From: Flavobacterium sp. Root186
GTDB taxonomy: Bacteria > Bacteroidota > Bacteroidia > Flavobacteriales > Flavobacteriaceae
Length of the DNA: 64,000 nt
Reading direction: 5' to 3'
Assembly (NCBI RefSeq): GCF_001428525.1
Contig: NZ_LMHW01000012.1
Span: forward strand, 372,114-436,113
This document shows positions 8,256 to 17,195 of the stretch, one piece after another. Under the pieces are notes generated by a model that saw only the letters and a program-made list of their open reading frames with translations, ran no database searches and was not told where the DNA came from. The translations under genes and the position numbers were made by a program. Numbering within the stretch: position 1 is the stretch's first letter; the number at the start of each line of letters is the position of its first letter.

Positions 8256-9059
8256 ATGAAAAAAATTCTACTTTGTTTCCTTGTCTTATTATGTATTTCA
8301 AGTTGTACCCTTAAGGAAAAGATGATTATGAATGATGATGGATCAGGAACTTTCTCGTACGGATTTGATATGTCACCGATGTTTAAACTGGGAATGAAAA
8401 AAAGTGATTCTACAAAAATCAACAAAGTGGTGGATACTTCTTTTACCTTCAAAGAAGTGTTTGCCAAAATAAAAGACAGCATCTCCAAATTACCAGGAGC
8501 AGACAAAGAAAAAATTGAGATGCTGGAGAAAGAAAAAGAAAAACTTAAAATTTTGGAAAATTTTAAAGTCAGCTTAAAAATTAATGAGGAAAAACAAGTG
8601 TTCGAGTATAATATGGCATTCGATTTTCCTAGTGTAACGGGTTTTCAAAATCTTGCAACACCAGCCGAAAGCTTAGAAGCGCTGGCTGCTACAGACAAAA
8701 AACGATTAGGGGCTTTTAGTGCTGTTCCAAAGCCGGAAGAAAAAGCGAGTGCTTCAATTTTTTATGATGGCAAGGTTTTTATTAAAACGATCACGCCTTC
8801 TAAAGAAGATAAAAAAGTTAAAAAGAAAAAAGAAGAAAAGAAAGAAAAAAATGACGATCCATTCTCAAAAAAAATGGACGATATGCTCAAAGAGTGTAAA
8901 TACATTGCTGAATATCATTTTCCTAAGAAGATTAAAACCGTTTCAATCAAAAACGCTGTAATAGCAGCAGACAGAAGAAGTTTTACTGTCGAAATTCCTC
9001 TGGGAAATATGCAGGAAAGCAATGTAGATTTTGGTTTTAAAGTAGAATTTGAACAATAA
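8256..9059 (+). CDS. lipoprotein, second of three tandem paralogues
   Basis: The protein has 267 residues with lipobox ISSC and lipidation at C17. It shares with the third paralogue the block IMNDDGSGTFSYGFDMSPM near the N-terminus, then DTSFTFKEVFAKIKDSISKL, a conserved FDFPSVTGFQNL strand and the C-terminal KYIAEYHFPKKIKTVS followed by DRRSFTVEIPL. A Lys/Glu-rich insert (about residues 187-203, with runs of KKK and EEK) is unique to this copy. The gene starts 61 bases after the first paralogue. Function unknown. The shared order of blocks shows common descent. Confidence 0.8.
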   Translation: MKKILLCFLVLLCISSCTLKEKMIMNDDGSGTFSYGFDMSPMFKLGMKKSDSTKINKVVDTSFTFKEVFAKIKDSISKLPGADKEKIEMLEKEKEKLKILENFKVSLKINEEKQVFEYNMAFDFPSVTGFQNLATPAESLEALAATDKKRLGAFSAVPKPEEKASASIFYDGKVFIKTITPSKEDKKVKKKKEEKKEKNDDPFSKKMDDMLKECKYIAEYHFPKKIKTVSIKNAVIAADRRSFTVEIPLGNMQESNVDFGFKVEFEQ

Positions 9060-9100
9060 TCTGATATTTTCAATAAAACTTATTTTTAAAATAGTCTTTG

Positions 9101-9108
9101 TATCTTTG
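9101..9108 (+). promoter_or_regulatory. promoter -7 element before the third lipoprotein gene
   Basis: TATCTTTG exactly matches TAnnTTTG, 18 bases before the ATG at 9127. It supports that ATG over an in-frame one at 9049. Confidence 0.55.
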
Positions 9109-9126
9109 ATAAAAAATTATACTACG

Positions 9127-9882
9127 ATGAAATTATACAAACTACTTAGTTTTTCTTTTTTAATCGCAACCTTAACAAGCTGCACTTTCACCGAAAATAT
9201 TTATATAAACGATAACGGAAGCGGAAAATTCTCTGTAGACATGGATGGTTCTGCATTGATGGAAATGGCGGGTGACCAAATTGGAAGCCAGATGGGAGCC
9301 GATGCCAAAAAAGACATCGATTCGACTTTTACCTTCAAACAATTATTTGCAGAAAAAAAAGACAGCATCGCAAAAATGTCTCCAGAAGCACAGCAAGAAA
9401 TTAAAAAACTCGAAAATTTTGTAGTGCATACCAAAATGAGCGCTGAGAAAAAACAGTTTTTAATGACACTGGAAACTGATTTTAAAAGTGTAAACGAGCT
9501 TCAGGATATTTTGCAAACGGCAAGTACACTTCAAAAATTAGAAGGCGGCGCAGCTGTGGCAAGTCCGATGGGAAGCGGTTTTGGAAACAATAACAGTAAA
9601 CTAAGCTATACTTACGACGGAAAGAAATTTACCCGAAAAGCAATAATCGATCAGCAAAAACTTGCAGAAGTAAAAAAAGATTCGGCAGCAGATATGTCTA
9701 AAATGATGTTTGCTTCATCCAACTATATTATCAAATATCACTTTCCGAAGAAAATAAAAAAAGTATCAAACCCGAATGCTTTATTCAGTGACGATAGAAA
9801 ATCAATTACAATTCAATACACTTTCACGGATTATATGGAGAATCCTGACAAACTTAACTTTGAAGTTGAGTTTGAAAAATAA
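9127..9882 (+). CDS. lipoprotein, third of three tandem paralogues
   Basis: The start at 9127 is chosen because it gives a clean lipoprotein signal (MKLYKLLSFSFLIATLTSC, C19) and follows a TATCTTTG promoter element at 9101. An in-frame ATG at 9049 would overlap the previous gene. The 251 residues share with the second paralogue IYINDNGSGKFSVDMDGSAL, DSTFTFKQLFAEKKDSIAKM, the DFKSVNELQ strand and the C-terminal YIIKYHFPKKIKKVS with DRKSITIQYTF and FEVEFEK. A Gly/Ser-rich loop with GSGFGNNNS interrupts it near residue 150. lipB begins 5 bases after the stop, so they probably share a transcript. Confidence 0.82.
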   Translation: MKLYKLLSFSFLIATLTSCTFTENIYINDNGSGKFSVDMDGSALMEMAGDQIGSQMGADAKKDIDSTFTFKQLFAEKKDSIAKMSPEAQQEIKKLENFVVHTKMSAEKKQFLMTLETDFKSVNELQDILQTASTLQKLEGGAAVASPMGSGFGNNNSKLSYTYDGKKFTRKAIIDQQKLAEVKKDSAADMSKMMFASSNYIIKYHFPKKIKKVSNPNALFSDDRKSITIQYTFTDYMENPDKLNFEVEFEK

Positions 9883-9887
9883 TTAAA

Positions 9888-10589
9888 ATGAATACAAAAA
9901 TTCAACTGCAAGATCTTGGAAACCGAGATTATAAATTGACTTGGGAATATCAGGAACAACTTTTTCAGGATATTGTCGACTTAAAAATCAAAAACAGAAG
10001 AGAAGAACTTGACTTGCCAACACCAAATTATTTGTTGTTTGTTGAGCATCCGCATGTTTATACTTTGGGCAAAAGCGGCGATTTTGAAAACTTATTAATA
10101 AACGAAAAACAGCTCGAAGCAAAAGGAGCAAGTTTTTATAAAATCAATCGCGGCGGTGATATTACGTATCACGGGCCGGGACAAATTGTTGGATATCCCA
10201 TTCTTGACTTAGAAAATTTCTTCACCGACATTCATAAATATCTGCGTTTTCTGGAAGAAGCGATGATTCTAACTTTGGCAGAATACGGTTTAGAGTCGGG
10301 CAGGAGCGAGGGCGAAACCGGGGTCTGGCTTGGCGTTGGAACTCCGTTTGCACGTAAGATCTGTGCAATGGGCGTTCGCGCTTCACGCTGGGTTACCATG
10401 CACGGATTTGCTTTAAACGTAAATGTCGATTTAGGCTATTTTGATAATATTATTCCATGTGGAATTCGCGGAAAAGGCGTTACATCCTTAAACGTAGAAC
10501 TTGGCGTAGAAAAAGTTGATGAAGATGAAGTAAAGTCTAAAATCATCAAACATGTAGCTAATTTATTTGAAGCTGAGTTTATTAAATAA
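9888..10589 (+). CDS. lipB: lipoyl(octanoyl)transferase
   Basis: LipB transfers octanoate from octanoyl-acyl carrier protein to the lipoyl domains of 2-oxoacid dehydrogenases and the glycine cleavage system. The 233 residues have the family motif RGGDITYHGPGQ (88-99). The catalytic pair is K157 in FARKICAMG and C191 in IIPCGIRGKGVTSL. The length is typical. It starts only 5 bases after the third lipoprotein gene, so it is probably expressed with it, although the functional link is unclear. No separate promoter is visible. Confidence 0.95.
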   Translation: MNTKIQLQDLGNRDYKLTWEYQEQLFQDIVDLKIKNRREELDLPTPNYLLFVEHPHVYTLGKSGDFENLLINEKQLEAKGASFYKINRGGDITYHGPGQIVGYPILDLENFFTDIHKYLRFLEEAMILTLAEYGLESGRSEGETGVWLGVGTPFARKICAMGVRASRWVTMHGFALNVNVDLGYFDNIIPCGIRGKGVTSLNVELGVEKVDEDEVKSKIIKHVANLFEAEFIK

Positions 10590-10612
10590 GCTTCTAAAAA
10601 AAATATTATAGT

Positions 10613-11431
10613 ATGGAAAATGCTGAAGAAAATAACAATTACAGAATTGCGGTTCCTTCAGCATTTGAAACTGTTTTTTCGCATTTTTATTTTGCCGAAA
10701 ATAAAACGGAATTTCCCATCACAAAAACCTTATTACCAAGTTTTCAAACCATTCTGGCTTTTAACTTCGGAACAAAATCCTCTTTAAAATCACAGCAGAA
10801 TACTTTTTTAGAAGTTGAAAAATGCATTGTTTTAGGTCCAATCAAACAAGCTTTTGATTACACTTTAGAACCGGGTTCACAGATTTTAGTTGCTAATTTT
10901 AAAGAAGATGCTTTTTACAGATTCTTTGGCAATGCACTTTTTGATTCATTGCCCATTCATCCCGATGATTTAATTAATGAAAACTGTTTTACCCTTTTAT
11001 GGGAAGAACTCACAAAAATTTCTGGCACAAAAGAACGTGTCGATTATATTTTAGATTTCTGCAAACCCTATTTGCGGGAACAAAATACGATTACCACCCT
11101 TTTAAACGATTTTCAGAATGAGAATTTAAACCCAATAAAAGCGATTGCTTCGCAGATCAACCAAACCGAAAGAAATATTCAGCTCAATCAAAAAAAGGTT
11201 TTTGGATATTCGATTAAAGAAGCCAATCGGTATGAAAGGTTTTTAAAAGCGGTGAATCAAATTCAAAAAAATATAATAAACGAGTTAAAAATAGATTGGT
11301 TAACAATTGTTGATGAATGCGGTTATTATGATCAAAGCCAGCTCATTCACGACTTTAAATATTATATGAATATTTCGCCAACGAAGTTTCTCAAATTTCA
11401 AAGCGACATTTGCAGTTCAAAACGGCAATAA
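10613..11431 (+). CDS. AraC-family transcriptional regulator
   Basis: The protein has 272 residues. The N-terminal two thirds are an effector-like domain without a recognised signature. The C-terminal third carries the two helix-turn-helix units of the AraC family: NPIKAIASQINQTERNIQLN with KKVFGYSIKEANRYERF, then DWLTIVDECGYYDQSQLIHDF with YYMNISPTKFLKF. The last block is the usual second recognition region. It lies 23 bases after lipB and upstream of the flavoprotein at 11511, which is a plausible target. The effector cannot be guessed. Confidence 0.85.
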   Translation: MENAEENNNYRIAVPSAFETVFSHFYFAENKTEFPITKTLLPSFQTILAFNFGTKSSLKSQQNTFLEVEKCIVLGPIKQAFDYTLEPGSQILVANFKEDAFYRFFGNALFDSLPIHPDDLINENCFTLLWEELTKISGTKERVDYILDFCKPYLREQNTITTLLNDFQNENLNPIKAIASQINQTERNIQLNQKKVFGYSIKEANRYERFLKAVNQIQKNIINELKIDWLTIVDECGYYDQSQLIHDFKYYMNISPTKFLKFQSDICSSKRQ

Positions 11432-11474
11432 AGGCGATTTCGTTTTCTTACAATTACTGCCAAAACCTGTGTTA

Positions 11475-11482
11475 TACATTTG
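11475..11482 (+). promoter_or_regulatory. promoter -7 element of the flavoprotein gene
   Basis: TACATTTG matches TAnnTTTG, 28 bases before the ATG at 11511. It lies after an AT-rich stretch that contains no clear TTG. Confidence 0.55.
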
Positions 11483-11510
11483 TCATGTTCAATCTTTAAA
11501 AATAGAAAAC

Positions 11511-12110
11511 ATGAAAAATTTAATTATTTACGCACATCCAAACGAAGCAAGTTTAAACCATTTCTTTAAAAACACAATTGTAGAAGCTTTAGAAAAATCA
11601 GGACAGGAAATTGTGGTTCGCGATTTAAACGAAATCAATTTTAATCCGGTTCTTTCGTTGCAGGATATGCAGGGGCAAAGAATGGGACAAGTTGCCGAAG
11701 ATATCAAAACAGAACAGGATTTTATTTCGTGGGCAGATCAGATTGTTTTTGTTTACCCAATTTGGTGGACGGGTATGCCGGCTATTATGAAAGGTTATAT
11801 TGACCGTGTTTTCAGTTACGGATTTGCGTATCGATACGATCAGGGTATTCAAAAAGGTTTGCTGACAGGAAAACAAACTATTATTGTAAACTCTCACGGA
11901 AAATCAAATGCTGAATATGAGAGTCTGGGAATGGACAAAGCTTTGGAATTAACTTCAGATACCGGAATTTTTAAGTATTGCGGATTAGAAATCAAACAGC
12001 ATTTTTATTTTGATAAGGCAGACAGAGCTTCGGAAGAAAGCGTTTTAGAATGGGAAAATGAACTTAAAAATACTTTTAAACTGACCGATGAAGTTTCTGT
12101 TTTTCAATAG
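11511..12110 (+). CDS. NAD(P)H-dependent quinone/flavin oxidoreductase, flavodoxin-like fold
   Basis: The start at 11511 gives MKNLIIYAHPNEASLNHFF, a clean family N-terminus. An earlier in-frame ATG at 11469 would place the promoter element inside the gene. The protein has 199 residues. YAHPN is the FMN-phosphate loop, and VYPIWWTGMPAIMKGYIDRVFSYG is the hallmark of the NQO1/KefF/MdaB group. Such enzymes reduce quinones or serve as potassium-efflux partners using FAD or FMN. It is cytoplasmic. The AraC-type regulator at 10613 precedes it on the same strand. No dedicated ion channel is nearby, so a detoxifying quinone reductase is the better guess. Confidence 0.88.
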   Translation: MKNLIIYAHPNEASLNHFFKNTIVEALEKSGQEIVVRDLNEINFNPVLSLQDMQGQRMGQVAEDIKTEQDFISWADQIVFVYPIWWTGMPAIMKGYIDRVFSYGFAYRYDQGIQKGLLTGKQTIIVNSHGKSNAEYESLGMDKALELTSDTGIFKYCGLEIKQHFYFDKADRASEESVLEWENELKNTFKLTDEVSVFQ

Positions 12111-12226
12111 AAATTTAATTTTCAAAAGAATAATTGCAAAAAATCTAAAAATGGTCAGCTAAGAACCCGGATTTTAAAATTGATAGCAAATTGCAGCAAT
12201 ATCGTGGTTTTCTAATGTTTTTATGG

Positions 12227-12234
12227 TAAATTTG
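12227..12234 (+). promoter_or_regulatory. promoter -7 element of the double NTF2-fold gene
   Basis: TAAATTTG matches TAnnTTTG, 47 bases before the ATG at 12282. Confidence 0.5.
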
Positions 12235-12281
12235 GTTTTATACTTTAATATAAGCTTTAACTAAATCTAATCTAACAACTT

Positions 12282-13136
12282 ATGAGAAAAATCTACTTTG
12301 TATGTTTCCTATTTATGCTTAATGGTCTTTTTGCTCAAAAGAAGGATAAATTAAATCCGATTGCAGTTTATGAAAAAGTCTGGCAGGAGAAAAATAGTGA
12401 TGCAAGATTAAAACTGATAAAAACAATCTGGCTGGACGACAGTACTTTTGAAGATCCTTCGGCTTCTATAAAAGGTCAGGCTGCCTTAAATAATGTCATA
12501 AATGAGTTTTATAAAAAGTTTCCTGATGCTGTATTAACATCGGGGGCAAAAGTTGTAAAAGACAATTATGTAAGCTGGGATTGGAAAATTATTGATGCAA
12601 AGAAAAAAGAACCTATAATGGGAGGCCGTGATTTTGCCCGATTGAATGGTAAAGGGCAGGTAAGCAAAATTATTGGTTTTTGGAATACAGATGTGACTTT
12701 GTCTGATGCTGAAGTTTTGCAAAATCTCGAAGCTGATAATTATAAAGTTGTAGCGCAATATTATGATTGTCTTTTTAAAACCAGGGATTTTATAAAAATA
12801 GCAGCATTAATTGAAGATGGCGCAGTTTATAGCCAGGCAGAAGGACTGCCTTACGGCGGAACCTATGTTGGTTTTAATGAATGGACGAAAATGTACGCAA
12901 AATCGACTGAGTTTTTTGATTTAGAAATTGAGAAAGAACCGGTTTATTCTAGCGATGCGTCTAAAAATGAAGTTGTCATTTATTTTACAATAAAATGCAA
13001 AGCAAAAAAATCTGGTAAATCGCTTTCAATGCCTATTTCAGAACATTTTGATTTAAAAAATGGAAAAATTACAGCAATTCGACCATTTTATTTTGATACC
13101 AAACAGTTTGCCGAATTCTTAAAAAGCAGAAAATAA
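12282..13136 (+). CDS. secreted protein with two SnoaL/NTF2-like domains
   Basis: The protein has 284 residues with a signal peptide ending LNGLFAQ. The mature protein contains two NTF2-fold halves. The first covers about 25-140, with AVYEKVWQEKNSDARLKLI, TFEDPSASIKG and IIGFWN. The second covers about 150-283, with VVAQYYDCLFKTRDFIKI, GTYVGFNEWTKMY and SEHFDLKNGKITAIRPFYFD. The folds are recognised by helix-strand spacing and typical strand ends, as in SnoaL-like polyketide-cyclase relatives. Family members bind small molecules or act as isomerases, but no substrate can be read here. It stands alone between the flavoprotein and the Crp-type gene. Confidence 0.75.
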   Translation: MRKIYFVCFLFMLNGLFAQKKDKLNPIAVYEKVWQEKNSDARLKLIKTIWLDDSTFEDPSASIKGQAALNNVINEFYKKFPDAVLTSGAKVVKDNYVSWDWKIIDAKKKEPIMGGRDFARLNGKGQVSKIIGFWNTDVTLSDAEVLQNLEADNYKVVAQYYDCLFKTRDFIKIAALIEDGAVYSQAEGLPYGGTYVGFNEWTKMYAKSTEFFDLEIEKEPVYSSDASKNEVVIYFTIKCKAKKSGKSLSMPISEHFDLKNGKITAIRPFYFDTKQFAEFLKSRK

Positions 13137-13269
13137 CATACGGGAAGTTAAATGACTGCATAATATGTTATGTTTCTGTTTATTAAAGTTTTTAGTGCAA
13201 TTTTTTCCGATAGTTTAAGTTATTTATTTTAACAACCAAAAACTATTTTATTTCTAAAACCTTGATATC

Positions 13270-13851
13270 ATGGAATGTGTTATTACAGATTTATCCCGAA
13301 TGATAGAATTTAATGAAGCCGAAAGTTTGGCTTTTGAAAACATACTTCGCTTTAAAACAGTCAAAAAAAACGAACATCTTTTGGTAGAAGGAGATATTTG
13401 CAATTTCGGAATTTTTATTGCTGAGGGCAGTATTCGTTATTATTATTTGGTTGACGGCGTAGAATCAACCGGAAATTTCTTTTTTGAAAACGATTGGTAT
13501 TCAGATTTTGAAAGTTTTTTATACGGCAAACCTACTTTATTAAATATTGAAGCTCTCGAAGATTCGGTGGTTTATTTAGCCTACAAAGAAGATTTTGAAA
13601 AATTAGTTTTAGAATATCCTGTTTTTAATTCTTTCCTGAGAATTATGATGGAACGTACCATAAAAGGTTTAACGGGAAGAAATATGGCAATGTCATTATT
13701 ATCTCCCGAAGAACGTTATCTGCATTTCGTAAAATACTGCCCAAAAGTGGTCGAAAGGGTTTCCTTAAAATATATTGCCAGTTATTTAGGAATACAGCCC
13801 GAAAGTTTGAGCCGAATCAGGACCCGAATTACTTTAAGCAGCAAATCTTAA
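13270..13851 (+). CDS. Crp/Fnr-type transcriptional regulator, short C-terminus
   Basis: The protein has 193 residues with a cyclic-nucleotide-type beta-roll domain over about 15-120 (VEGDICNFGIFIAEGSIRYYY, NFFFENDWYSDFESFLYG, IEALEDSVVYLA). A short helical C-terminus includes LSPEERYLHFVKYCP and SLKYIASYLGIQPESLSRIR, the recognition helix region. Such short flavobacterial Crp-family regulators often lack the cAMP contacts, and the signal is unknown. It lies 68 bases before a TonB-dependent receptor gene on the same strand, a plausible regulatory pair. The strength of the link is inference from distance alone. Confidence 0.85.
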   Translation: MECVITDLSRMIEFNEAESLAFENILRFKTVKKNEHLLVEGDICNFGIFIAEGSIRYYYLVDGVESTGNFFFENDWYSDFESFLYGKPTLLNIEALEDSVVYLAYKEDFEKLVLEYPVFNSFLRIMMERTIKGLTGRNMAMSLLSPEERYLHFVKYCPKVVERVSLKYIASYLGIQPESLSRIRTRITLSSKS

Positions 13852-13884
13852 CCGAAGTCAATTTTTAAGAAATCTCAGCATTCT

Positions 13885-13916
13885 ATTTTTGCTTTTATAA
13901 CCAATAAAGCAAAAAT
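13885..13916 (+). promoter_or_regulatory. perfect 11-bp hairpin ending 3 bases before the TonB receptor start codon
   Basis: ATTTTTGCTTT, a 10-base loop TATAACCAAT and AAAGCAAAAAT form a perfect inverted repeat. The 3' arm ends at 13916 and the ATG is at 13920. The structure would fold the leader next to the start codon. It lacks the T-run needed for a terminator of the Crp gene, although the two roles could overlap. Confidence 0.6.
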
Positions 13917-13919
13917 AAA

Positions 13920-16295
13920 ATGAAGAATATACTATCAATTGTCTTAAGCCTTTTAGGCTTGATTTCCTATGCTCAGACGGGCGTTGTGAGAGGAAAAATA
14001 ATTGACAAGCAATCTGAAAAACCTATCGTCGGAGCCATTATTTCTTTAGCCGGAGATGAAAGCATTCAAACAGAATCTGACACAGAAGGAAGTTTTAGGT
14101 TAATCAATATTCCGCTTGGGAGGCAGAGCATTAATATAAGTTTTGCGGGATATGAAAACACTTCAGTTTCAGATCTTGATGTTACAACCGGAAAAGATAA
14201 CCTGCTGACTGTTTCGCTGATTGAAAAGTTTAATACACTTGATGAAATCGTGGTAACATCTGGAACTAACAAAGCAAAGCCGTTAAACAAAATGGCATTG
14301 GTTTCGACAAAACAATTTACTACAGAAGAAGTAACAAGATTTGCGGGCGGACGAAGTGACGTGGCACGCTTGGTTTCTAATTTTGCCGGAGTTTCTACCG
14401 GAGACGACAGCCGAAATGATATTGTTGTGAGAGGAAATTCTCCATCCGGAATGTTATGGAGAATTGAAGGAATGCCAGTTCCAAGTCCGAATCACTTTTC
14501 TACTTTAGGAACAACGGGTGGGCCAGTTTCGGCATTAAATCCAAACCTTTTAGCAAATTCTGATTTCCTGACTTCGGCTTTTCCTGCAGAATATGGAAAC
14601 GCAATTGCGGGTGTTTTTGATTTAGGTTTTAGAAAAGGAAATCCAGACGAATACGAATATATGATTAGTGCCGGAGCTTATCCGGGATTAGAGTTTATGG
14701 CTGAAGGACCGCTGGGTAAAAAAGGCGGATCGTTTGTTGCCGCAGCAAGGTATGGTTTTGTAGGCATTACCGGATTAGCCGGAACTGATGCACAACCCAA
14801 TTACAGTGATATTAGTTTTAATGTTGATTTTGGAAAAAGTAAATTGGGAAATTTTTCTGTTTTTGGAATTTACGGCGTTTCTGATATTGATTTTCTGGGC
14901 GATAAAATCGACAAAGAAGACCCTTTTGCAGCGCAGGACGAAGACAGTTATGTGACTTCTGGTTTTGCTTCTTTCGGATTAAAACACAATTTAGAGATTG
15001 GATCAAAATCGTATCTTAAAACCATTGTTGGTTATTCGAATGCCAATAATTCGTATAAAAATTACCGATATTACAATTATGATACACCAACCGAAAATAG
15101 ACTTCCATTTTCGGATATTAAAAACGATGAAAACCGATTTACTTTTTCGACTTTATTTAATTCTAAAATCAATAAAAAAATCACTTTTAGAGCTGGATTA
15201 TTGTATGAAAATTATACGCTTGATGCAAAAATGTCTTCAAGAGACAGACAGCAGGATTCTGACTGGGATGGATTTCCAGATTTTGTTCCGTTAATTAATA
15301 ACAACGGAAATTATAATGTCGTACAGCCGTTTGCGCAGGGGCAATTCCGCTTGACGGAAAAATTAACTTTCAACGCGGGAATTCACGGGCAGTATTTTTC
15401 AATTAATGAGCAGTTTGTTTTTGAACCAAGAACAGCTTTATCATATGCCTTAAATCCTAAAAACACCGTAAGTTTTGGTTTCGGAATTCACCATCAAAGT
15501 GTTCCCGTTCCTATTTTATTTTTGAATGAATTTGTAAATGGAACTCAGGTTCAAACCAATAAAAATCTGGATTTAGTACAAAGCCAGCATTATGTTTTAG
15601 GTTATGATGTTCGTTTGGCCAATAAATGGCGCGGAAAAGTCGAATTATATTATCAGGATATTAGCAAAGCTGCGGTCGAATCTTTTCCAAGCAGTTATTC
15701 TTCTTTAACTGAAGGCGCAGATTTTGGCTATTCTATCGATAAAACTTCTTTGGTAAGTAAAGGAACCGGATTTAATAAGGGAATTGAATTTACGGTTGAA
15801 AAGTTTTTTAGCGAAGGCTATTATGCATTATTCACCACTTCTCTTTTTGAAAGTAAATATAAAGGAAGCGACAATATCGAGCGAAATTCTCCTTTTAATA
15901 ATGGTTACGTAATCAATCTTTTAGGAGGAAAAGAGTTTAAAGTTGGCAAAGCAAAAAGAAATGTATTTTCAATCGATACCAAATTTACAACAGCGGGCGG
16001 ACGTTATTATACACCTGTTGATTTAGCAGCATCAAATAATGCAGGTTATGAAATTAGAGACGATGCAAATGCTTTCAGCAAGCAATATGATGCGTATTTG
16101 AGACTGGATGTAAAATTCGGAATCAAATTAAACAGTAAAACCAAGAAGAGATTTCATCAATTTTATATCGATCTTCAAAACGTAACCAATAATACAAACG
16201 TGTTTACAAGAGAATATAACAGATTAACAAACAGCGTAAATCAAAAAGATCAAATTGGTTTTTCCCCGGATTTTGGATATAAATTTCAGTTTTAG
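13920..16295 (+). CDS. TonB-dependent receptor with N-terminal carboxypeptidase-regulatory-like domain
   Basis: The protein has 791 residues. The signal peptide ends LISYAQ. Residues about 22-105 form a CarboxypepD_reg-like domain (VVRGKIIDKQSEKPIVGAIIS). The plug region follows (DEIVVTSGTNKAKPL, LVSNFAGVSTGDDSRND, VVRGNSPSGMLWRIEGMPVP), and then the 22-strand-type barrel ends with an aromatic C-terminus GFSPDFGYKFQF. It sits in the outer membrane and takes up an unknown ligand with energy from TonB-ExbB-ExbD. No SusD-like partner lies next to it, so it is not a standard polysaccharide-utilisation pair. The nearby Crp-type regulator may control it. It ends at a bidirectional terminator. Confidence 0.92.
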   Translation: MKNILSIVLSLLGLISYAQTGVVRGKIIDKQSEKPIVGAIISLAGDESIQTESDTEGSFRLINIPLGRQSINISFAGYENTSVSDLDVTTGKDNLLTVSLIEKFNTLDEIVVTSGTNKAKPLNKMALVSTKQFTTEEVTRFAGGRSDVARLVSNFAGVSTGDDSRNDIVVRGNSPSGMLWRIEGMPVPSPNHFSTLGTTGGPVSALNPNLLANSDFLTSAFPAEYGNAIAGVFDLGFRKGNPDEYEYMISAGAYPGLEFMAEGPLGKKGGSFVAAARYGFVGITGLAGTDAQPNYSDISFNVDFGKSKLGNFSVFGIYGVSDIDFLGDKIDKEDPFAAQDEDSYVTSGFASFGLKHNLEIGSKSYLKTIVGYSNANNSYKNYRYYNYDTPTENRLPFSDIKNDENRFTFSTLFNSKINKKITFRAGLLYENYTLDAKMSSRDRQQDSDWDGFPDFVPLINNNGNYNVVQPFAQGQFRLTEKLTFNAGIHGQYFSINEQFVFEPRTALSYALNPKNTVSFGFGIHHQSVPVPILFLNEFVNGTQVQTNKNLDLVQSQHYVLGYDVRLANKWRGKVELYYQDISKAAVESFPSSYSSLTEGADFGYSIDKTSLVSKGTGFNKGIEFTVEKFFSEGYYALFTTSLFESKYKGSDNIERNSPFNNGYVINLLGGKEFKVGKAKRNVFSIDTKFTTAGGRYYTPVDLAASNNAGYEIRDDANAFSKQYDAYLRLDVKFGIKLNSKTKKRFHQFYIDLQNVTNNTNVFTREYNRLTNSVNQKDQIGFSPDFGYKFQF

Positions 16296-16328
16296 TTAAG
16301 AATGTCTTGCGGCAGATTTTTAAAACAA

Positions 16329-16360
16329 AAAAGGCTTATCAATTTAGATAAGCCTTTTTT
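16329..16360. terminator. bidirectional intrinsic terminator between the TonB receptor gene and rnhB
   Basis: AAAAAAGGCTTATC, AATTTA and GATAAGCCTTTTTT form a 12-bp stem flanked by A- and T-runs. It sits between two convergent stops at 16295 and 16366. Confidence 0.92.
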
Positions 16361-16365
16361 ATTCT

Positions 16366-17025
16366 TCAAAAATTAAGTTCTAATTGGTCTGGCAGAAGCC
16401 TGAAACTCATTCTATGGTATTTTGTTGGTCCATATTTTCTAATGGCTTCGCGATGTTCTTTTGTTGGATAACCTTTATTTTGTTTCCAGTTGTACATAGG
16501 GAATTCTTCGTGAATTTGATCCATATATTCGTCACGATATGTTTTTGCCAAAACAGAAGCCGCGGCAATACTAAGGAATTTTGCATCGCCTTTTATAATA
16601 CTTTGATTAGGAATTGATTTTAATAACGCAATTTCTTCCTTAGAAAACTGTCTTCCAAAAGTATTTTTTAGACCAAGTTTTGCATTTAGAGAACGGTTTC
16701 CGTCAACAATAATATATTCAGGAACATGTTTTAGTTTTAAAATACATTCCTGCATTCCTTTCATCGAAGCATTAAGGATATTTATTTCGTCAATTTCATC
16801 TGGAAATAAATGCGTTACAGCAAAACAAACAGCGTGTTTTTCGATAATTGGTTTTAAAAAAAACCTCATTTTTTCAGACAATTGTTTACTGTCATTTAAA
16901 ACTTCGTGTTCAAAATCTGCGGGCAGAATTATGGCTGCAGCAGTTACCGGGCCTGCAAGACAGCCGCGGCCGGCCTCGTCAGTTCCAGTTTCTAAAACAA
17001 ATCCTGAGAAATTTTTTGCAAGCAT
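16366..17025 (-). CDS. rnhB: ribonuclease HII
   Basis: RNase HII cuts RNA in RNA-DNA hybrids and removes single ribonucleotides left in DNA. The 219 residues begin with the family block [16 protein letters not shown], where D16 and E17 bind metal, and [10 protein letters not shown] carries D107. A later acidic residue lies in [18 protein letters not shown]. The length and the C-terminus ending [10 protein letters not shown] are typical. It is convergent to the TonB receptor gene and divergent from the porin gene at 17196. No recognisable promoter was found with confidence. Confidence 0.95.
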   Translation of the reverse strand: MLAKNFSGFVLETGTDEAGRGCLAGPVTAAAIILPADFEHEVLNDSKQLSEKMRFFLKPIIEKHAVCFAVTHLFPDEIDEINILNASMKGMQECILKLKHVPEYIIVDGNRSLNAKLGLKNTFGRQFSKEEIALLKSIPNQSIIKGDAKFLSIAAASVLAKTYRDEYMDQIHEEFPMYNWKQNKGYPTKEHREAIRKYGPTKYHRMSFRLLPDQLELNF

Positions 17026-17145
17026 TTTTTTGAAATTTAAAAGGCAAATAGTATAAAATTTTATACAAAAATATTCGTTTTCATACTGTCTGCCAAGGTA
17101 ATTGTATAAATTGAAGTGTTTTTTTATTTATACATATTTATCTTT

Positions 17146-17153
17146 TACCTTTG
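17146..17153 (+). promoter_or_regulatory. promoter -7 element of the Porin_10 gene
   Basis: TACCTTTG matches TAnnTTTG and lies 42 bases before the ATG at 17196. A TTTTTTT stretch takes the place where a TTG would be expected. Confidence 0.55.
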
Positions 17154-17195
17154 CTCAACAAATTTTGTCGAAATAATTACATATAAAGCCATCAA

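Noticed and set aside
9049..9126. Longer start of the third lipoprotein
   Set aside because: It would bury the lipoprotein signal and overlap the previous gene and the promoter element.
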